Positions 8,521-18,638 are shown, counted from the first letter of the stretch. The stretch is 64,000 nucleotides of DNA from Candidatus Methylophosphatis roskildensis (GCA_016708905.1 JADJEV010000003.1:744001-808000); one strand, 5' to 3'. Notes: a model not told the origin generated them from the sequence alone. Program-made: numbers and translations.

Positions 8521-11500
8521 CGAGCAGGGGCGGGCAGGAGCAGTGCAGAGAGATCCCGCTCTCGCCGAGCGTGCGGTGCCGCTGTTGGAGCGACTGCTGC
8601 GCGATGCTGGTCCGGACGAAGCGATGGAAGCCACCTCGCGGCTCAAGGCCGGTCGGGCATGGATGTTTGTCGGCGAGCTCCATTCGGCGCAGCGCCAGAT
8701 TGAGGCCTGCCGCGAGGCGGAGGCCCACGGTCTGCGCCTGATCGAAGCGGCGCTCGCGCCGGACGATCCGGAACTGGCCGAAGCCCTGGCCAGCCACGGG
8801 AACACCTACCGCCTGCTGAACCGGCCCACAGAGGCCGAGCCGCTCTTCCAGCGCGCGCTGGCGATTACCGAGAAAGCCCTCGGCCCCGAGCATCTCTCCA
8901 CCGCCACGAGCCTGAACTACCTCGCCGCGCTGTACTACGCCACCGGCGCCTACGGCCAGGCCGAGCCGCTCCTCAAGCGGGCGCTGGCCATCCGTGAGAA
9001 AGCCCTCGGCCCCGAGCATCCGGCTACCGCCACGAGCCTGAACAACCTCGCCGAGCTGTACCGCTCGATGGGCGCCTATGCGAAGGCCGAGCCCCTCTTG
9101 CAGCGGGCGCTGGCGATCCACGAGAAAGCCCTCGGCCCCGAGCATCCGCTCACCGCCAAGAGCCTGAACAATCTCGCGGCGCTCTACCAGGACACCGGCG
9201 CCTACGGCCAGGCCGAGCCGCTCTACCAGCGGGCGCTGGCGATCTGTGAGAAAACCCTCGGCCCCGAGCATCCGGATACCGCCACGAGCCTCAACCACCT
9301 CGCCGGGCTTTACCAGGACACCGGCGCCTACGGCAAGGCCGAGCCGCTTTACCAGCGGGCGCTGGCGATCCGCGAGAATGCCCTCGGCCCCGAGCATCCG
9401 GACACCGCCACGAGCCTGAACAACCTCGCCAATCTGTACCGCGCCACCGGCGCCTACGGTCCGGCCGCGCCGCTCTACCAGCGGGCGCTGGCGATCTACG
9501 AGAAAGCCGTTGGCCCCGAGCATCCGTACACCGCCACGAGCCTGGGCAGCCTCGCTGCGCTGTACGGCGTCACCGGCGCCTATGGCCAGGCCGAGCCGCT
9601 CTACCAGCGGGCGCTGGCGATCCACGAGAAAGCCCTCGGCCCCGAGCATCCGGACACCGCCGGGAGCCTCAACAACCTCGCCGGGCTGTACCAGGCCACC
9701 GGCGCCTACGGCAAGGCCGAGCCGCTTTACCAGCGGGCGCTGGCGATCCACGAGAAAGCCCTCGGCCCCGAGCATCCGGACACCGCCGGGAGCCTCAACA
9801 ACCTCGCCGGGCTGTACCAGGCCACCGGCGCCTACGGCAAGGCCGAGCCGCTTTACCAGCGGGCGTTGGCGATCGTGGGGGCCGGTCAGTCGCCCGAAGC
9901 CCTGTGGCGCATCCACAACGGCCTCTCCCACCTGAGCGCTAAAACGAAGCGCCCCAGCGAAGCGATCTACTTCGGCAAGCAGGCGGTCAACACCATCCAG
10001 GCGCTGCGCGGCCAACTGGTCACCCTCGACAAGGAACTGCAGAAGAGCTTCCTCGCCAACAAGGTGGGCGCCTACCGACACCTCGCCGACCTGTTGATCG
10101 ACGCCGGCCGCCTGCCCGAGGCCCAGCAGGTGCTGGCCATGCTCAAGGAAGAGGAATACTTCGACTTCGTGCGCCGCGACGCCAGCGCCAAGGTCGAAAC
10201 CACCCGCGCCAGTCTCAGCACCACCGAGCAACCGTGGCAGGCGCGTTACGACCAGATCGGCGCCCGGCTGGTGGCCCTGGGCGAAGAGCTGCACTCGCTA
10301 CGCCAGATCAAGGCCTCTTTCCGCAGCGCCGAGCAGAACGCGCGCATCGGCGCCCTCGAAGCCGACCTGCGGGTGGCCCAGCAAGCCTACAGCGGTGCCC
10401 TGGACGAGATGAGATCGGCCTTCGCCAAGCTCGATGCCCAGCGCAGCGGCGACGTGGCCAGCCGCCAGCTGGACGTGAGCCGCATCGGGCTGATGGACGA
10501 ACTGTCGAAGAAGACCGGCCGCCCGGTGCTGCTGCTCCAATACATCGTGCTGGACGATGCCCTGCGCATCCTGCTCACCAGCGGTGCCACCCAGAAAGCC
10601 TACCGCCTGCCCAGGGGCGCCAAGGAGATCAACCGCGCGGTGGCCGAATTGCAGGCCCGGCTGCGCAGCCCCGCCCAGGATCCGCGCCCGGCGGCGCGCG
10701 CGCTCTACGACATCCTCATCGCCCCGCTGGCGGCCGACCTCGACCAGGCCAAGGCCGCCACCCTCATGGTTTCGCTCGATGCCAGCCTGCGCTACGTCCC
10801 CCTGTCGGCGCTGCACGATGGCACGCGCTATCTGGCCGAGCGCTACGCGATTGCCGTGGTCAACGAGGCGGCCGGCAGCGACAACCTCAAGGATGCCCCG
10901 CAGCCGAGCTGGGAGGTCGCCGGGCTGGGGCTCACCCGCGCCCATGAGGGCTTCGCCCCGCTGCCCGCGGTCAAGGGCGAACTGGAAGGCATCGTGCGCC
11001 GCAAGAACCAGCCCGGCGGCGTGCTCGACGGGGTGATCTACCTCGATCAGGCGTTCACGGAGAAGTCTCTCCAACGCTCGCTCAGCGATCGCCTGCCGGT
11101 GCTGCACCTGGCCAGTCACTTGCAGTTCCGCCCCGGCACCGAGAAGGATTCCTTCCTGCTGCTGGGCGATGGCTCGAAGCTCGACCTGGGCAGCCTGCGC
11201 AGCCGTTACCAGTTCGCCGGCGTCGATCTGATCACGCTCTCGGCCTGCGATACCGCGGTGGGCGGGGGCAGCGGCAGCGAAGTGGATGGGCTGGCGCTGA
11301 CCGTGCAGAAGAACGGTGCCAAGGGGGTGCTGGCCACCCTGTGGCCGGTGGCCGATGCCAGCACCGGGCGGCTGATGCAGGAATTCTACCGGCTGCGCCA
11401 GAGCGCGCCGCAGCTCACCAAGGCCGAAGCCTTGCGTCAGGCCCAACTGGAGTTGCTCAACGGTGCAGTCAAGCCTGCGGCCAGCGATACCGCGCGCGGG

Positions 11501-11620
11501 GCACGGCCGCTGTCGGTAGGTACGCAAACCACTGCCCCGGCCTACGTCGCCGATCCGGACAAGCCCTACGCCCATCCCTTCTACTGGGCGCCGTTCATCC
11601 TGATGGGGAATTGGTTGTGA
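8336..11620 (+). CDS. Secreted TPR (kinesin-light-chain type) CHAT-domain protease-like protein
   Basis: A 1094-residue protein with an ATG five bases after GGAGGA. A signal peptide (RALALAMIAFSCAVAAAG) is followed by a helical region. Eight full 42-residue TPR units of the type AEPLYQRALAI..EKALGPEHP..A.SLNNLA.LY follow (about residues 167-502), then a half unit and a coiled region. The C-terminal CHAT domain carries the expected catalytic dyad, His928 in LHLASH and Cys971 in LSACDTA, then VDGLALTVQKNGAKGVLATLW. CHAT proteins are caspase-fold peptidases or scaffolds, and TPR arrays usually recognise partners. Export to the periplasm is suggested by the leader. It lies in a block with a sigma/anti-sigma pair and two caspase-fold genes. 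A decayed paralogue is found at 18.2 and 23.3 kb. Confidence 0.9.
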   Translation: MTMAAVSHMKSMYRRATRALALAMIAFSCAVAAAGTQDWPVFWRERAGAEARAVLDEAFAQFEQGRAGAVQRDPALAERAVPLLERLLRDAGPDEAMEATSRLKAGRAWMFVGELHSAQRQIEACREAEAHGLRLIEAALAPDDPELAEALASHGNTYRLLNRPTEAEPLFQRALAITEKALGPEHLSTATSLNYLAALYYATGAYGQAEPLLKRALAIREKALGPEHPATATSLNNLAELYRSMGAYAKAEPLLQRALAIHEKALGPEHPLTAKSLNNLAALYQDTGAYGQAEPLYQRALAICEKTLGPEHPDTATSLNHLAGLYQDTGAYGKAEPLYQRALAIRENALGPEHPDTATSLNNLANLYRATGAYGPAAPLYQRALAIYEKAVGPEHPYTATSLGSLAALYGVTGAYGQAEPLYQRALAIHEKALGPEHPDTAGSLNNLAGLYQATGAYGKAEPLYQRALAIHEKALGPEHPDTAGSLNNLAGLYQATGAYGKAEPLYQRALAIVGAGQSPEALWRIHNGLSHLSAKTKRPSEAIYFGKQAVNTIQALRGQLVTLDKELQKSFLANKVGAYRHLADLLIDAGRLPEAQQVLAMLKEEEYFDFVRRDASAKVETTRASLSTTEQPWQARYDQIGARLVALGEELHSLRQIKASFRSAEQNARIGALEADLRVAQQAYSGALDEMRSAFAKLDAQRSGDVASRQLDVSRIGLMDELSKKTGRPVLLLQYIVLDDALRILLTSGATQKAYRLPRGAKEINRAVAELQARLRSPAQDPRPAARALYDILIAPLAADLDQAKAATLMVSLDASLRYVPLSALHDGTRYLAERYAIAVVNEAAGSDNLKDAPQPSWEVAGLGLTRAHEGFAPLPAVKGELEGIVRRKNQPGGVLDGVIYLDQAFTEKSLQRSLSDRLPVLHLASHLQFRPGTEKDSFLLLGDGSKLDLGSLRSRYQFAGVDLITLSACDTAVGGGSGSEVDGLALTVQKNGAKGVLATLWPVADASTGRLMQEFYRLRQSAPQLTKAEALRQAQLELLNGAVKPAASDTARGARPLSVGTQTTAPAYVADPDKPYAHPFYWAPFILMGNWL
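8834..9841 (+). repeat. Eight tandem 126-bp units encoding TPR repeats
   Basis: Eight in-frame 126-bp units run from 8834, with the start of a ninth at 9842. Units 7 and 8 are identical or nearly so at DNA level, which points to a recent duplication or gene conversion. Confidence 0.85.
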
Positions 11621-11732
11621 GGCGGCGAGACGTTTTCGCGGAGTGAGTAGTGGGTTGAGGGGCGTCAATCACGTGTAAATGCACGAAGCATTGTCCGGGA
11701 GCCAACCGGAGACCAAAGTAAAGGGGGATGCC

Positions 11733-14700
11733 ATGAGCTTCTTCGGACAGCGGGTACGCGTCGCGATGGTGTGCTGGTGCTTGGTTGCCGGCCTGGGCGG
11801 GATTACGGCCAACTCGTCGCATGCCGCCGCACCAGCCAATGCGCCTCGGCTCGTCGTGCAGAGTGGACACGGCAGGGTAACCGGCGCCGGAGGAGCACTT
11901 GCCATATCCAAAGATGGGCGCCTGGTTGCCTCGGCGTCGGGCATCGGACGCGGTGGTATCCGGATCTGGGAAACGGCGACCGGCCGTCTCGTGTGTACCC
12001 TGAATCCGCAACGTGCGGGGCCGGTCGCATTCTCGCTCGACGGGCGGGTGCTCGCCAGTGGCGGAAACTCTGCATCGATATTGCTCTGGGATTTGGCCCA
12101 GTGCGGCGAAGCGCGCGAGATCAAGCTCTCGGTTCAGCCGGCCCACCCTGCGGACTATCTCGCGACCATGGGGGACGGCCGATTGCTTATTGCCAGCGGC
12201 TTTCACCTCTATGCGGCAAAGGTGTTCGACAGTGCGGGCGCCCTGACACGTTTGAGCAGCGAGAACGAGACCGTGACGGTGTTGGCCCGGTCGGGCGATG
12301 CGCGGGTCGTGCTCGAACAGGCGAATGTGATGGCAAATCCCGCGGTGGGCGGGCTAACGCAGAACGTCCTGCTTCGGGTACGCGACACGGCATCGGCGAA
12401 GGCCGAACCACTTTCCGGTTACGCCGGATCGACCGAGCCGGCTGGCAACGCCCAGACCAGCGCAGCGCGTGTCGGCGCAGTTTCGCCTTCCGGACGATGG
12501 GTTGTGGTGCAGACCGTCTCGGGCGACACGCTCACCTTGTATGACCGTACGTCGCGGCGGGCGGTCAAGAGTGTTTCCTTCGGCGCGGAACCCGAGGGCG
12601 CCGGCCAGAATGCCTCCGGGGTAGCCCGCGCGCCGGACCTCCTCGGCGGCATTCAACAGCAGATGCAGGAGGGCTTGCAGCGTCAGATGAAAGATCAGAT
12701 GGAGAAGTCACTAAAAGGGCTTACACCAGAGCAGAGAAAGGTCATCCGCACTCAGATCGAGGCGGCCTACGCCGGAGCGGCCAACCTTGCGCCGACGCTC
12801 CTCGGCGGAGCCCAATGGATCGGCTTTTCGGGAGACGAGGAGCATGTTTTCGTGTGGCGCAATTCCGCCGATCTGAACCGCGTCAGTGCAGAGAAGCGCA
12901 GTTTCCTGTCGTTGGAGGTCCGCCGGCGCGCCGACTTGCGTCTGGAACGGACGGTGTCCTTCGAATCGTCGCTGTCCGGCAACGCGCTTGACACCATGTC
13001 GGCGGAATCCTTTGCCCAGTCGATGGACGCCCGACGACTGGCAATCATGGGAAGCGCATCAAACGCCGGCCGGCTGGCCGTGATCGATCTGTCGACGCCT
13101 GAACCCACTCTGCGAGCCTGGTCGCCAGGGGTTGCCAGCGCGGATGCGGTCACCTGGACGGCGGAAGGGAGCCTGATCACCGTCACGCGGGGCATGCCGG
13201 GTTTCGCTGTCTCGTTTGCGGGGCGAAGCCATTCCGGCGGGAAGGCGCGGGCCGGCTCCGGAACCGATGAGGTAAGTCCGGCCTATCCTGCGCCGTCGCC
13301 GCCCACCGGCGCGGGTGTACCCGGCAAACGCTGGTGGGAGGGTCAAAGCATCGTCGCCGCGATTTCCCGGTGGGACATGGCGAGCGGCGATGTCGCCACC
13401 AAGACCATAGTGAATCCCCCTTCCAGCGGGAGCGTCACAGTATCCGGCGACGGCCGCGTGGTGGGATACGCGGTGGATGTTGGCGGCGAGACGGGAATCG
13501 AGTTGCTCGACGCCCGGACATTTTCGACCATCTCGCAGCGCGCGCTGCGAGATCGCAGCGGCAAGGCTTATGCGAAGTGGCCACAGCCACCGCGGTGGTT
13601 CGCACTGTCGCCCGACGGGTCCCTAGTCATGAGCGAGTGGGTTCCGGCGGCGTCCGGCAGTTATGCGTCCGGATCGGGCGAGCGCCGGACCACCGGCAGT
13701 CGTCTTGCGGCGATCGATCCGCGCAGCGGCGCAGTCCTCGCCGAGGATACTGCACCCCGTGGCGCCTACGTGTTTCCGGCGAAGGCGCTACAGTTCACTC
13801 CCGACGGGCGAGCGTTCGTGATTTCCGGAAACCGCGAGGTAAGCGTATTCGATCTTCCCAGCGGCAAGGCGTCCACAATGACCAGGCGGGAGTTGCCGAC
13901 GCGGTCCGAGGATTTTCTCGGCGTCATGCCGGGCGATCATGGTCTGCCTATCCTTTCCGAAGGATATGCCCGGTTGAAAGGAGCAAATGCGAGCGGGCCG
14001 GTGGCAGGGCTCTTGCTGAAGGGCCAGCGATTCGGTGACCGGTTTGCCGTCGCCAATGCGAAGGGTGATCTCGTCGCCGCGGCGACGTCTTCGTTGGCGA
14101 TCGAAGTCTTCCCTGTCGCCCAGGGTCGGGCCGGCACACCCTCGCAGATATTGCAGGGCCATGACTCGGCGATCCGCGCGATGGCCTTCTCGCCCGACGG
14201 CCGGTTCCTTGCGTCGAGTTCGGACAACGGCACCACGATACTCTGGGATCTCGTGCGCGGCACGTGGCTGCTGAAGCTGTTCACGTTCCCCGACGGTACC
14301 TGGGCAGTGATCGACACGGCAGGCCGTTTCGACACCAACAACCTCGAGGAGATCGAGTTCCTGCACTGGATCGTGCCGGACGATCCGCTGCACGCGCTGC
14401 CGCTTGAAGTCTTCATGCGCGACTTCTTCGAGCCGCGGTTGCTCGCCCGCACCCTCGCTGGCGAGAAGCTGCCACCGGTGCGCGATCTCGCCAGCCTCAA
14501 CCGCGCGCAGCCGGGCGTGAGCATCGTCTCGATCGAACCCGACAGAAGCAACCCCGGACGCGTGAACGTGACAGTCCAGGCAGAGAGCACGACCGACGCC
14601 AAGGGTTCGCGAAGCGGGGTTCATGACCTGCGGCTTTTCCGTGACGGCAAACTCGTCGGCTATACGGGAACCGGAGGGGCGGCCTTGAACCTGGACCCGA

Positions 14701-15797
14701 AGGCCAACAAGGCACGCGTCACCTTCAAATCGGTGCGCCTGCCCAGCGGTGTGGGCACAGTGCAGTTCTCAGCCTATGCTTTCAACGTTGATCGGGTGAA
14801 GAGCGCCACGGCGCGCATGGCCTATGCCGTCAAGACCGCCGCCGGCAAGGCGCACAAGGGCCGCGCCTACATCGTGGCCATGGGCGTGAACGAGTACGAG
14901 AGCCCGGCGTGGAATCTGCACTTCGCGGCAAACGATGCTCGCAGCATGGCCAGGACATTGTCGAGGAGGATTTCCGAGACTCGGGCCTTCGAGGAGGTTG
15001 TCGAACTTACGATGCTATCGGACGCGGGAGCACCCAATCATGCGACGAAGGCGCACTTGCGTGCCGTCTTCGCCGCGCTTGCCGGCGCACCTGCCGATGC
15101 CAGTCTGCTCAAGGCTGTGCCCAATGGGAATCGGCTGACTGCGGCGACGCCTGATGACTTGGTGATCTTCAGTTTCGCGGGCCATGGCAAAGGTGGCAGC
15201 GATCAATTGTTCTATTTGTTTCCGCAGGACATCGGAAAGGATGCCAGGCAAAGCGTGAATCTCGACAAACTCGTTTCAACCGACGAGCTGTCGCTTTGGC
15301 TCAGGGATATCGACGCGGGAGAAATGTCGATGGTCATCGACGCGTGTCACTCGGCGGCTTCGGTCGAAGGAGGGGGATTCAAACCCGGCCCGATGGGATC
15401 GCGCGGATTGGGGCAGTTGGCCTACGACAAGGGCATGCGCATTTTGGCGGCATCGCAGGCGGACAATGTTGCTGTCGAAAGCGCCTCTCTCCAACACGGG
15501 TTGCTGACTTACGCGCTGGTGAACGATGGCATCGACGGGGCGCGAGCGGATTTCCGCCCGACCGACAAGCGCATCGATCTGGTCGAGTGGCTAAGCTTCG
15601 GCGTGCAGCGCGTACCCCAAATCCAGGCGGACATGGACAGCGGACGCACCAGCATCAATTCCGCCGACGGTCGCGGGGCGACGTTTTCGGCCTCGCCGGG
15701 GAAGGTCAAGGCCAAGTCCGCGACAAAGTCCCAGCAGCCAAGGCTGTTCGATTTCACCCGGCGCACCGAGAGCCCGGTGATCGCCACCCTGCACTGA
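11733..15797 (+). CDS. Secreted WD40-repeat protein with C-terminal caspase (peptidase C14) domain
   Basis: I chose the ATG at 11733, which follows AAAGGGGG at good spacing, rather than the open-frame start at 11679. It gives 1354 residues with a signal peptide (VAMVCWCLVAGLGGITANSS). WD40-like blades are visible near the N-terminus (LAISKDGRLVASAS, IRIWETATG, ASILLWDL) and around residues 805-855 (HDSAIRAMAFSPDGRFLASS, ILWDLVRG), with more divergent blades between. The C-terminal third is a caspase-fold domain beginning AYIVAMGVNEYES. Its catalytic dyad is intact: His1151 in SFAGHGKG and Cys1205 in VIDACHS. Such proteins are arginine/lysine-directed or regulatory peptidases controlled by WD40 docking. 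It follows the TPR-CHAT gene by about 110 bp and precedes a second caspase gene. The family call is strong; substrate and trigger are unknown. Confidence 0.9.
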   Translation: MSFFGQRVRVAMVCWCLVAGLGGITANSSHAAAPANAPRLVVQSGHGRVTGAGGALAISKDGRLVASASGIGRGGIRIWETATGRLVCTLNPQRAGPVAFSLDGRVLASGGNSASILLWDLAQCGEAREIKLSVQPAHPADYLATMGDGRLLIASGFHLYAAKVFDSAGALTRLSSENETVTVLARSGDARVVLEQANVMANPAVGGLTQNVLLRVRDTASAKAEPLSGYAGSTEPAGNAQTSAARVGAVSPSGRWVVVQTVSGDTLTLYDRTSRRAVKSVSFGAEPEGAGQNASGVARAPDLLGGIQQQMQEGLQRQMKDQMEKSLKGLTPEQRKVIRTQIEAAYAGAANLAPTLLGGAQWIGFSGDEEHVFVWRNSADLNRVSAEKRSFLSLEVRRRADLRLERTVSFESSLSGNALDTMSAESFAQSMDARRLAIMGSASNAGRLAVIDLSTPEPTLRAWSPGVASADAVTWTAEGSLITVTRGMPGFAVSFAGRSHSGGKARAGSGTDEVSPAYPAPSPPTGAGVPGKRWWEGQSIVAAISRWDMASGDVATKTIVNPPSSGSVTVSGDGRVVGYAVDVGGETGIELLDARTFSTISQRALRDRSGKAYAKWPQPPRWFALSPDGSLVMSEWVPAASGSYASGSGERRTTGSRLAAIDPRSGAVLAEDTAPRGAYVFPAKALQFTPDGRAFVISGNREVSVFDLPSGKASTMTRRELPTRSEDFLGVMPGDHGLPILSEGYARLKGANASGPVAGLLLKGQRFGDRFAVANAKGDLVAAATSSLAIEVFPVAQGRAGTPSQILQGHDSAIRAMAFSPDGRFLASSSDNGTTILWDLVRGTWLLKLFTFPDGTWAVIDTAGRFDTNNLEEIEFLHWIVPDDPLHALPLEVFMRDFFEPRLLARTLAGEKLPPVRDLASLNRAQPGVSIVSIEPDRSNPGRVNVTVQAESTTDAKGSRSGVHDLRLFRDGKLVGYTGTGGAALNLDPKANKARVTFKSVRLPSGVGTVQFSAYAFNVDRVKSATARMAYAVKTAAGKAHKGRAYIVAMGVNEYESPAWNLHFAANDARSMARTLSRRISETRAFEEVVELTMLSDAGAPNHATKAHLRAVFAALAGAPADASLLKAVPNGNRLTAATPDDLVIFSFAGHGKGGSDQLFYLFPQDIGKDARQSVNLDKLVSTDELSLWLRDIDAGEMSMVIDACHSAASVEGGGFKPGPMGSRGLGQLAYDKGMRILAASQADNVAVESASLQHGLLTYALVNDGIDGARADFRPTDKRIDLVEWLSFGVQRVPQIQADMDSGRTSINSADGRGATFSASPGKVKAKSATKSQQPRLFDFTRRTESPVIATLH

Positions 15798-15923
15798 GGC
15801 AGACGCGACGTGACTTCGCATGCGTAGAGCCTGACGCTCACGGCGAAACGGCGTCATGAAGACCGAGGGGCATCGGCGTACGAACCTGAGCCCCACGACA
15901 GATTTCCAACCGAAAGGCACCCA

Positions 15924-18128
15924 ATGCGACGTCACCGCCGTTCGCCCTTCATCGTCCTCATCGTCGCCACCTTCCTGGCATGGGGCGCACCGCCCGTACT
16001 CGCCGCGCGCTACGCCCTGCTGGTCGGCGTCAGCGATTACCCAAACACTAGCGCTTTCAAACCACTGCGTGGCCCACGAAATGACGTCGAGCGCATGCGC
16101 CGGATACTTTCCGGACGCCGGTTCGATGCCACGAACATCACCGTACTGGCAGACGGTATAGGTGGCGCGGAGCAACCGACCCGCAAGAACATCCTCGCGG
16201 CACTCGAGCGTCTGGCGACCCAGGCCAAGGCCGGTGACTTCGTCTACCTCCACTTCTCCGGCCATGGATCGCAGCAACCCGCCCTGCGTTTGCCGCCCGG
16301 CGCCGATCCCGAGCCGGACGCCAGCTCCGAAATCTTCCTGCCGATCGACGTTGGCCACTGGGACGGCAAACGGGCCGCAGTCGAGAACGCGATTGCCGAC
16401 CACGAGCTCATTGCCATTCTGAAGCGGATCATCGCCAAGGATACCTTTGTGTGGTCGGTATTCGACGCCTGCCACTCCGCCACCCTGATGCGCAGCGGCG
16501 ACCAGGACGTGCGGGTGCGACAGGTTCCACCCGAAGCGCTCGGCATACCCGAATCCGCGTGGGCGGAGGCGAGGAAACAGGCTCGAGAGCGTGGCACGCA
16601 AACGCGCGGCGCCGCCGCGGAAGATCCGCTGCATATCGATAGTCAGAATCCCGCTGGAAGAGGACGTTACGTCTCCTTCTACGGCGCCCAGACCACCGAG
16701 GAGGCGCCCGAGATGCCGATGCCCCTTGGCCTGAGCGCCGGCGACCCGCGCAAGCGCCTGCACGGCGTGCTGAGCTATACGCTGGCAGAGGCCCTGGAAA
16801 GCCTGGACGGCATCTCCTATCGCCAGCTCTCCGAATTCATTCTGCAGCGCTACGCCACCCAGAACATCAGCCGCAAGCCGACACCGGCATTCTCCGGCTC
16901 CGGGTTGGATGCGCCGGTGTTCGGCAGCGCCGGCGGCGGGCCAGTGTTGCGCCAGTGGGCGGTGGAGAAGCGCGACGGGGTTGCGGTGGTCAACGCCGGC
17001 CTGCTGAGCCAAGTATCCGAGGGTGCAATCCTGGGCCTGTTCGCGGCGCCCCAGGCCAAGGACAGCGAGCGCATTGCAGAGGCCAAGGTGGTGTCAACGG
17101 ACATATTCGAGTCCCGTATCGAACTGCTGCCGAATGCCGACGGTAAGACACCGGCGCTGCCCAATGCCGCCTACGCGCGGATGCTTCGCCCGAATATCTC
17201 CTTCAAGTTGCGCGTCGCGCAGCCGGCCACGCCCGCCTCGGACGACAAGGCCGGGCAACTGGTGCGGACGGCGCTGGAAGCGGTACGCAGCCGCACCTCC
17301 GACGCCGCCCGCTTCGAATGGGTGGGGTGGGGCAAGCCCGCCGATGTCCGGCTGCATGTGGAACAGGGGCGGCTGTGGTTCCTGCCGGCCGCGGGTGCGT
17401 TGGTCAAAGACGTGCCGGGCGCGGCTGCCACGCCTTCTGTCGCAGTGAAAGGCGCGGTGCAGGATCTGCAATCGGTACTCGGCAAGAGCTTGGATCGCAT
17501 CGCCAAAGCCACCCGGCTGATGCGCGCGGTGCAGGGGGTCGGCACACTCAAACCGGCTGCGGGACTGGAGATAAAACTCACCCGTCTGCCTGGCGGCAAG
17601 ACAGGCGCCGGCGAGCCTTTACGCCCCGGCGGTACGCCCCAGCTTACCGCCGGTGACGTGGTGCGCTTTGAAATCGCCAACAAGACACCGAGCGCGGTGG
17701 ACGTCACGCTGCTCTACGTTGACGCCGCTTACGGGATCACCACGCTGTTTCCCGACCAAGGGCAGCTCAATCGCATTGGGCGCGGCGACACGCTGCGTAG
17801 CGTCGACCTCAACCCCGATACTGGTGGTATCAAGCTCACGGACGACACGCTGGGCAGCGAGCGCCTCCTTGTGCTTGCCGTGCCTGCCCGACCCCAGGGT
17901 GGCACGGTGGACTTTGGCTTCCTCGCGCAGGCCGGGATTGTCGCGCGCGGCGACGCGCGCACGGAAACCGAGGACTGGTTCGCCGCGGCAGTGTTCGAGG
18001 GCGGCAGCCCGCAATCGACCCGTAGTGGTCCCGGCGGATTGAGGGCCGAAGGCGCGGTGGCGCGGGTATTCGCGTGGGAAGTGCTGGCTGCGGACAAGGC
18101 GTCGCCGAATGCGAGCAAGCATCACTAG
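15924..18128 (+). CDS. Secreted caspase-family protein with C-terminal DUF4384-like domain
   Basis: A 734-residue protein with a GAAAGG ribosome binding site before the ATG and a signal peptide (FIVLIVATFLAWGAPPVLAA). The caspase domain starts at once (RYALLVGVSDYPN) with His114 in HFSGHGSQQ and Cys183 in VFDACHS, so the catalytic dyad is complete. After a middle section, the C-terminal part (about residues 565-700: LTAGDVVRFEIANKTPSAVD, LYVDAAYGITTLFPDQGQLN) resembles DUF4384, a domain often joined to caspase or kinase modules. It is the last intact gene of the CHAT/caspase block and is probably periplasmic. Confident family call; biological substrate unknown. Confidence 0.88.
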   Translation: MRRHRRSPFIVLIVATFLAWGAPPVLAARYALLVGVSDYPNTSAFKPLRGPRNDVERMRRILSGRRFDATNITVLADGIGGAEQPTRKNILAALERLATQAKAGDFVYLHFSGHGSQQPALRLPPGADPEPDASSEIFLPIDVGHWDGKRAAVENAIADHELIAILKRIIAKDTFVWSVFDACHSATLMRSGDQDVRVRQVPPEALGIPESAWAEARKQARERGTQTRGAAAEDPLHIDSQNPAGRGRYVSFYGAQTTEEAPEMPMPLGLSAGDPRKRLHGVLSYTLAEALESLDGISYRQLSEFILQRYATQNISRKPTPAFSGSGLDAPVFGSAGGGPVLRQWAVEKRDGVAVVNAGLLSQVSEGAILGLFAAPQAKDSERIAEAKVVSTDIFESRIELLPNADGKTPALPNAAYARMLRPNISFKLRVAQPATPASDDKAGQLVRTALEAVRSRTSDAARFEWVGWGKPADVRLHVEQGRLWFLPAAGALVKDVPGAAATPSVAVKGAVQDLQSVLGKSLDRIAKATRLMRAVQGVGTLKPAAGLEIKLTRLPGGKTGAGEPLRPGGTPQLTAGDVVRFEIANKTPSAVDVTLLYVDAAYGITTLFPDQGQLNRIGRGDTLRSVDLNPDTGGIKLTDDTLGSERLLVLAVPARPQGGTVDFGFLAQAGIVARGDARTETEDWFAAAVFEGGSPQSTRSGPGGLRAEGAVARVFAWEVLAADKASPNASKHH

Positions 18129-18218
18129 CCGGTGCACTCGGCACGCTCGCCGAAACGCGGCCGCGCTGGATCGACCGGCTCGAGTGCTGCGGTTGCCAGC
18201 CTCTGCTGGAGGAAACCG

Positions 18219-18638
18219 ATGACCATGGCTGCGGTGTCGCGTACGAAGTCGATGTACCGGCACGCGATTCGTGCGCTCGCGTTGGCGATGATCGCGTTCA
18301 ATTGCGCTGTTGCCATTGCGGCCACCCAGGATTGGCCAGCCTTCTGGCGTGAAGGGGCGGACGCCGAGGCCCGCGCCTTGCTCGACCAGGCCTATGCGCA
18401 GTTCGAGCAGTCAATGGCGGGGCAAGGCGCAGCGCGATCTCGCGCTCGCCGCCGACCTGCTGATCGACGCCGGCCGCCTGCCCGACCCCAGCAAGTGCTT
18501 GCCATGCTCAAGGAAAAGGAGAACTTCGACTTCGTGCGCCGCGAGGGCAGCGCGGAATTCCGGTGCCTCCGCAAACCGGCCGCGCCGAGGACCATCGCCC
18601 GTTCGTTTCCGGCGTCGCCCAGAGTCTTTGTTTCATAG
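18219..18638 (+). pseudogene. 5' remnant of a second TPR-CHAT gene
   Basis: The first 60 or so codons match the 8336 gene closely (TKSMYRHAIRALALAMIAFN, ATQDWPAFWREGADAEARA), with the same ribosome binding site. After FEQSMAG the frame shifts, and the sequence jumps into the region after the TPR array (ADLLIDAGRLPD, then VLAMLKEKENFDFVRREGSA in another frame). About 1.5 kb encoding all TPR units has been lost. The CHAT end of what may be the same gene survives at 23282. Confidence 0.8.

Noticed and set aside
8834..9890. Regular repeats suggesting a CRISPR array
   Set aside because: The units are 126 bp, in frame, contiguous without unique spacers, and encode TPRs.
8354..10294. 646-codon open frame antisense to the TPR-CHAT gene
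   Set aside because: It mirrors the 126-bp repeats of the plus-strand gene, has no family of its own and no start signals. Long antisense frames are expected opposite GC-rich repeats.
10298..11668. 456-codon open frame antisense to the CHAT domain
   Set aside because: Shadow of a strongly supported gene with catalytic motifs on the other strand.
13788..14624. Antisense open frames within the WD40-caspase gene
   Set aside because: They lie opposite conserved WD40 and linker sequence and have no independent support.
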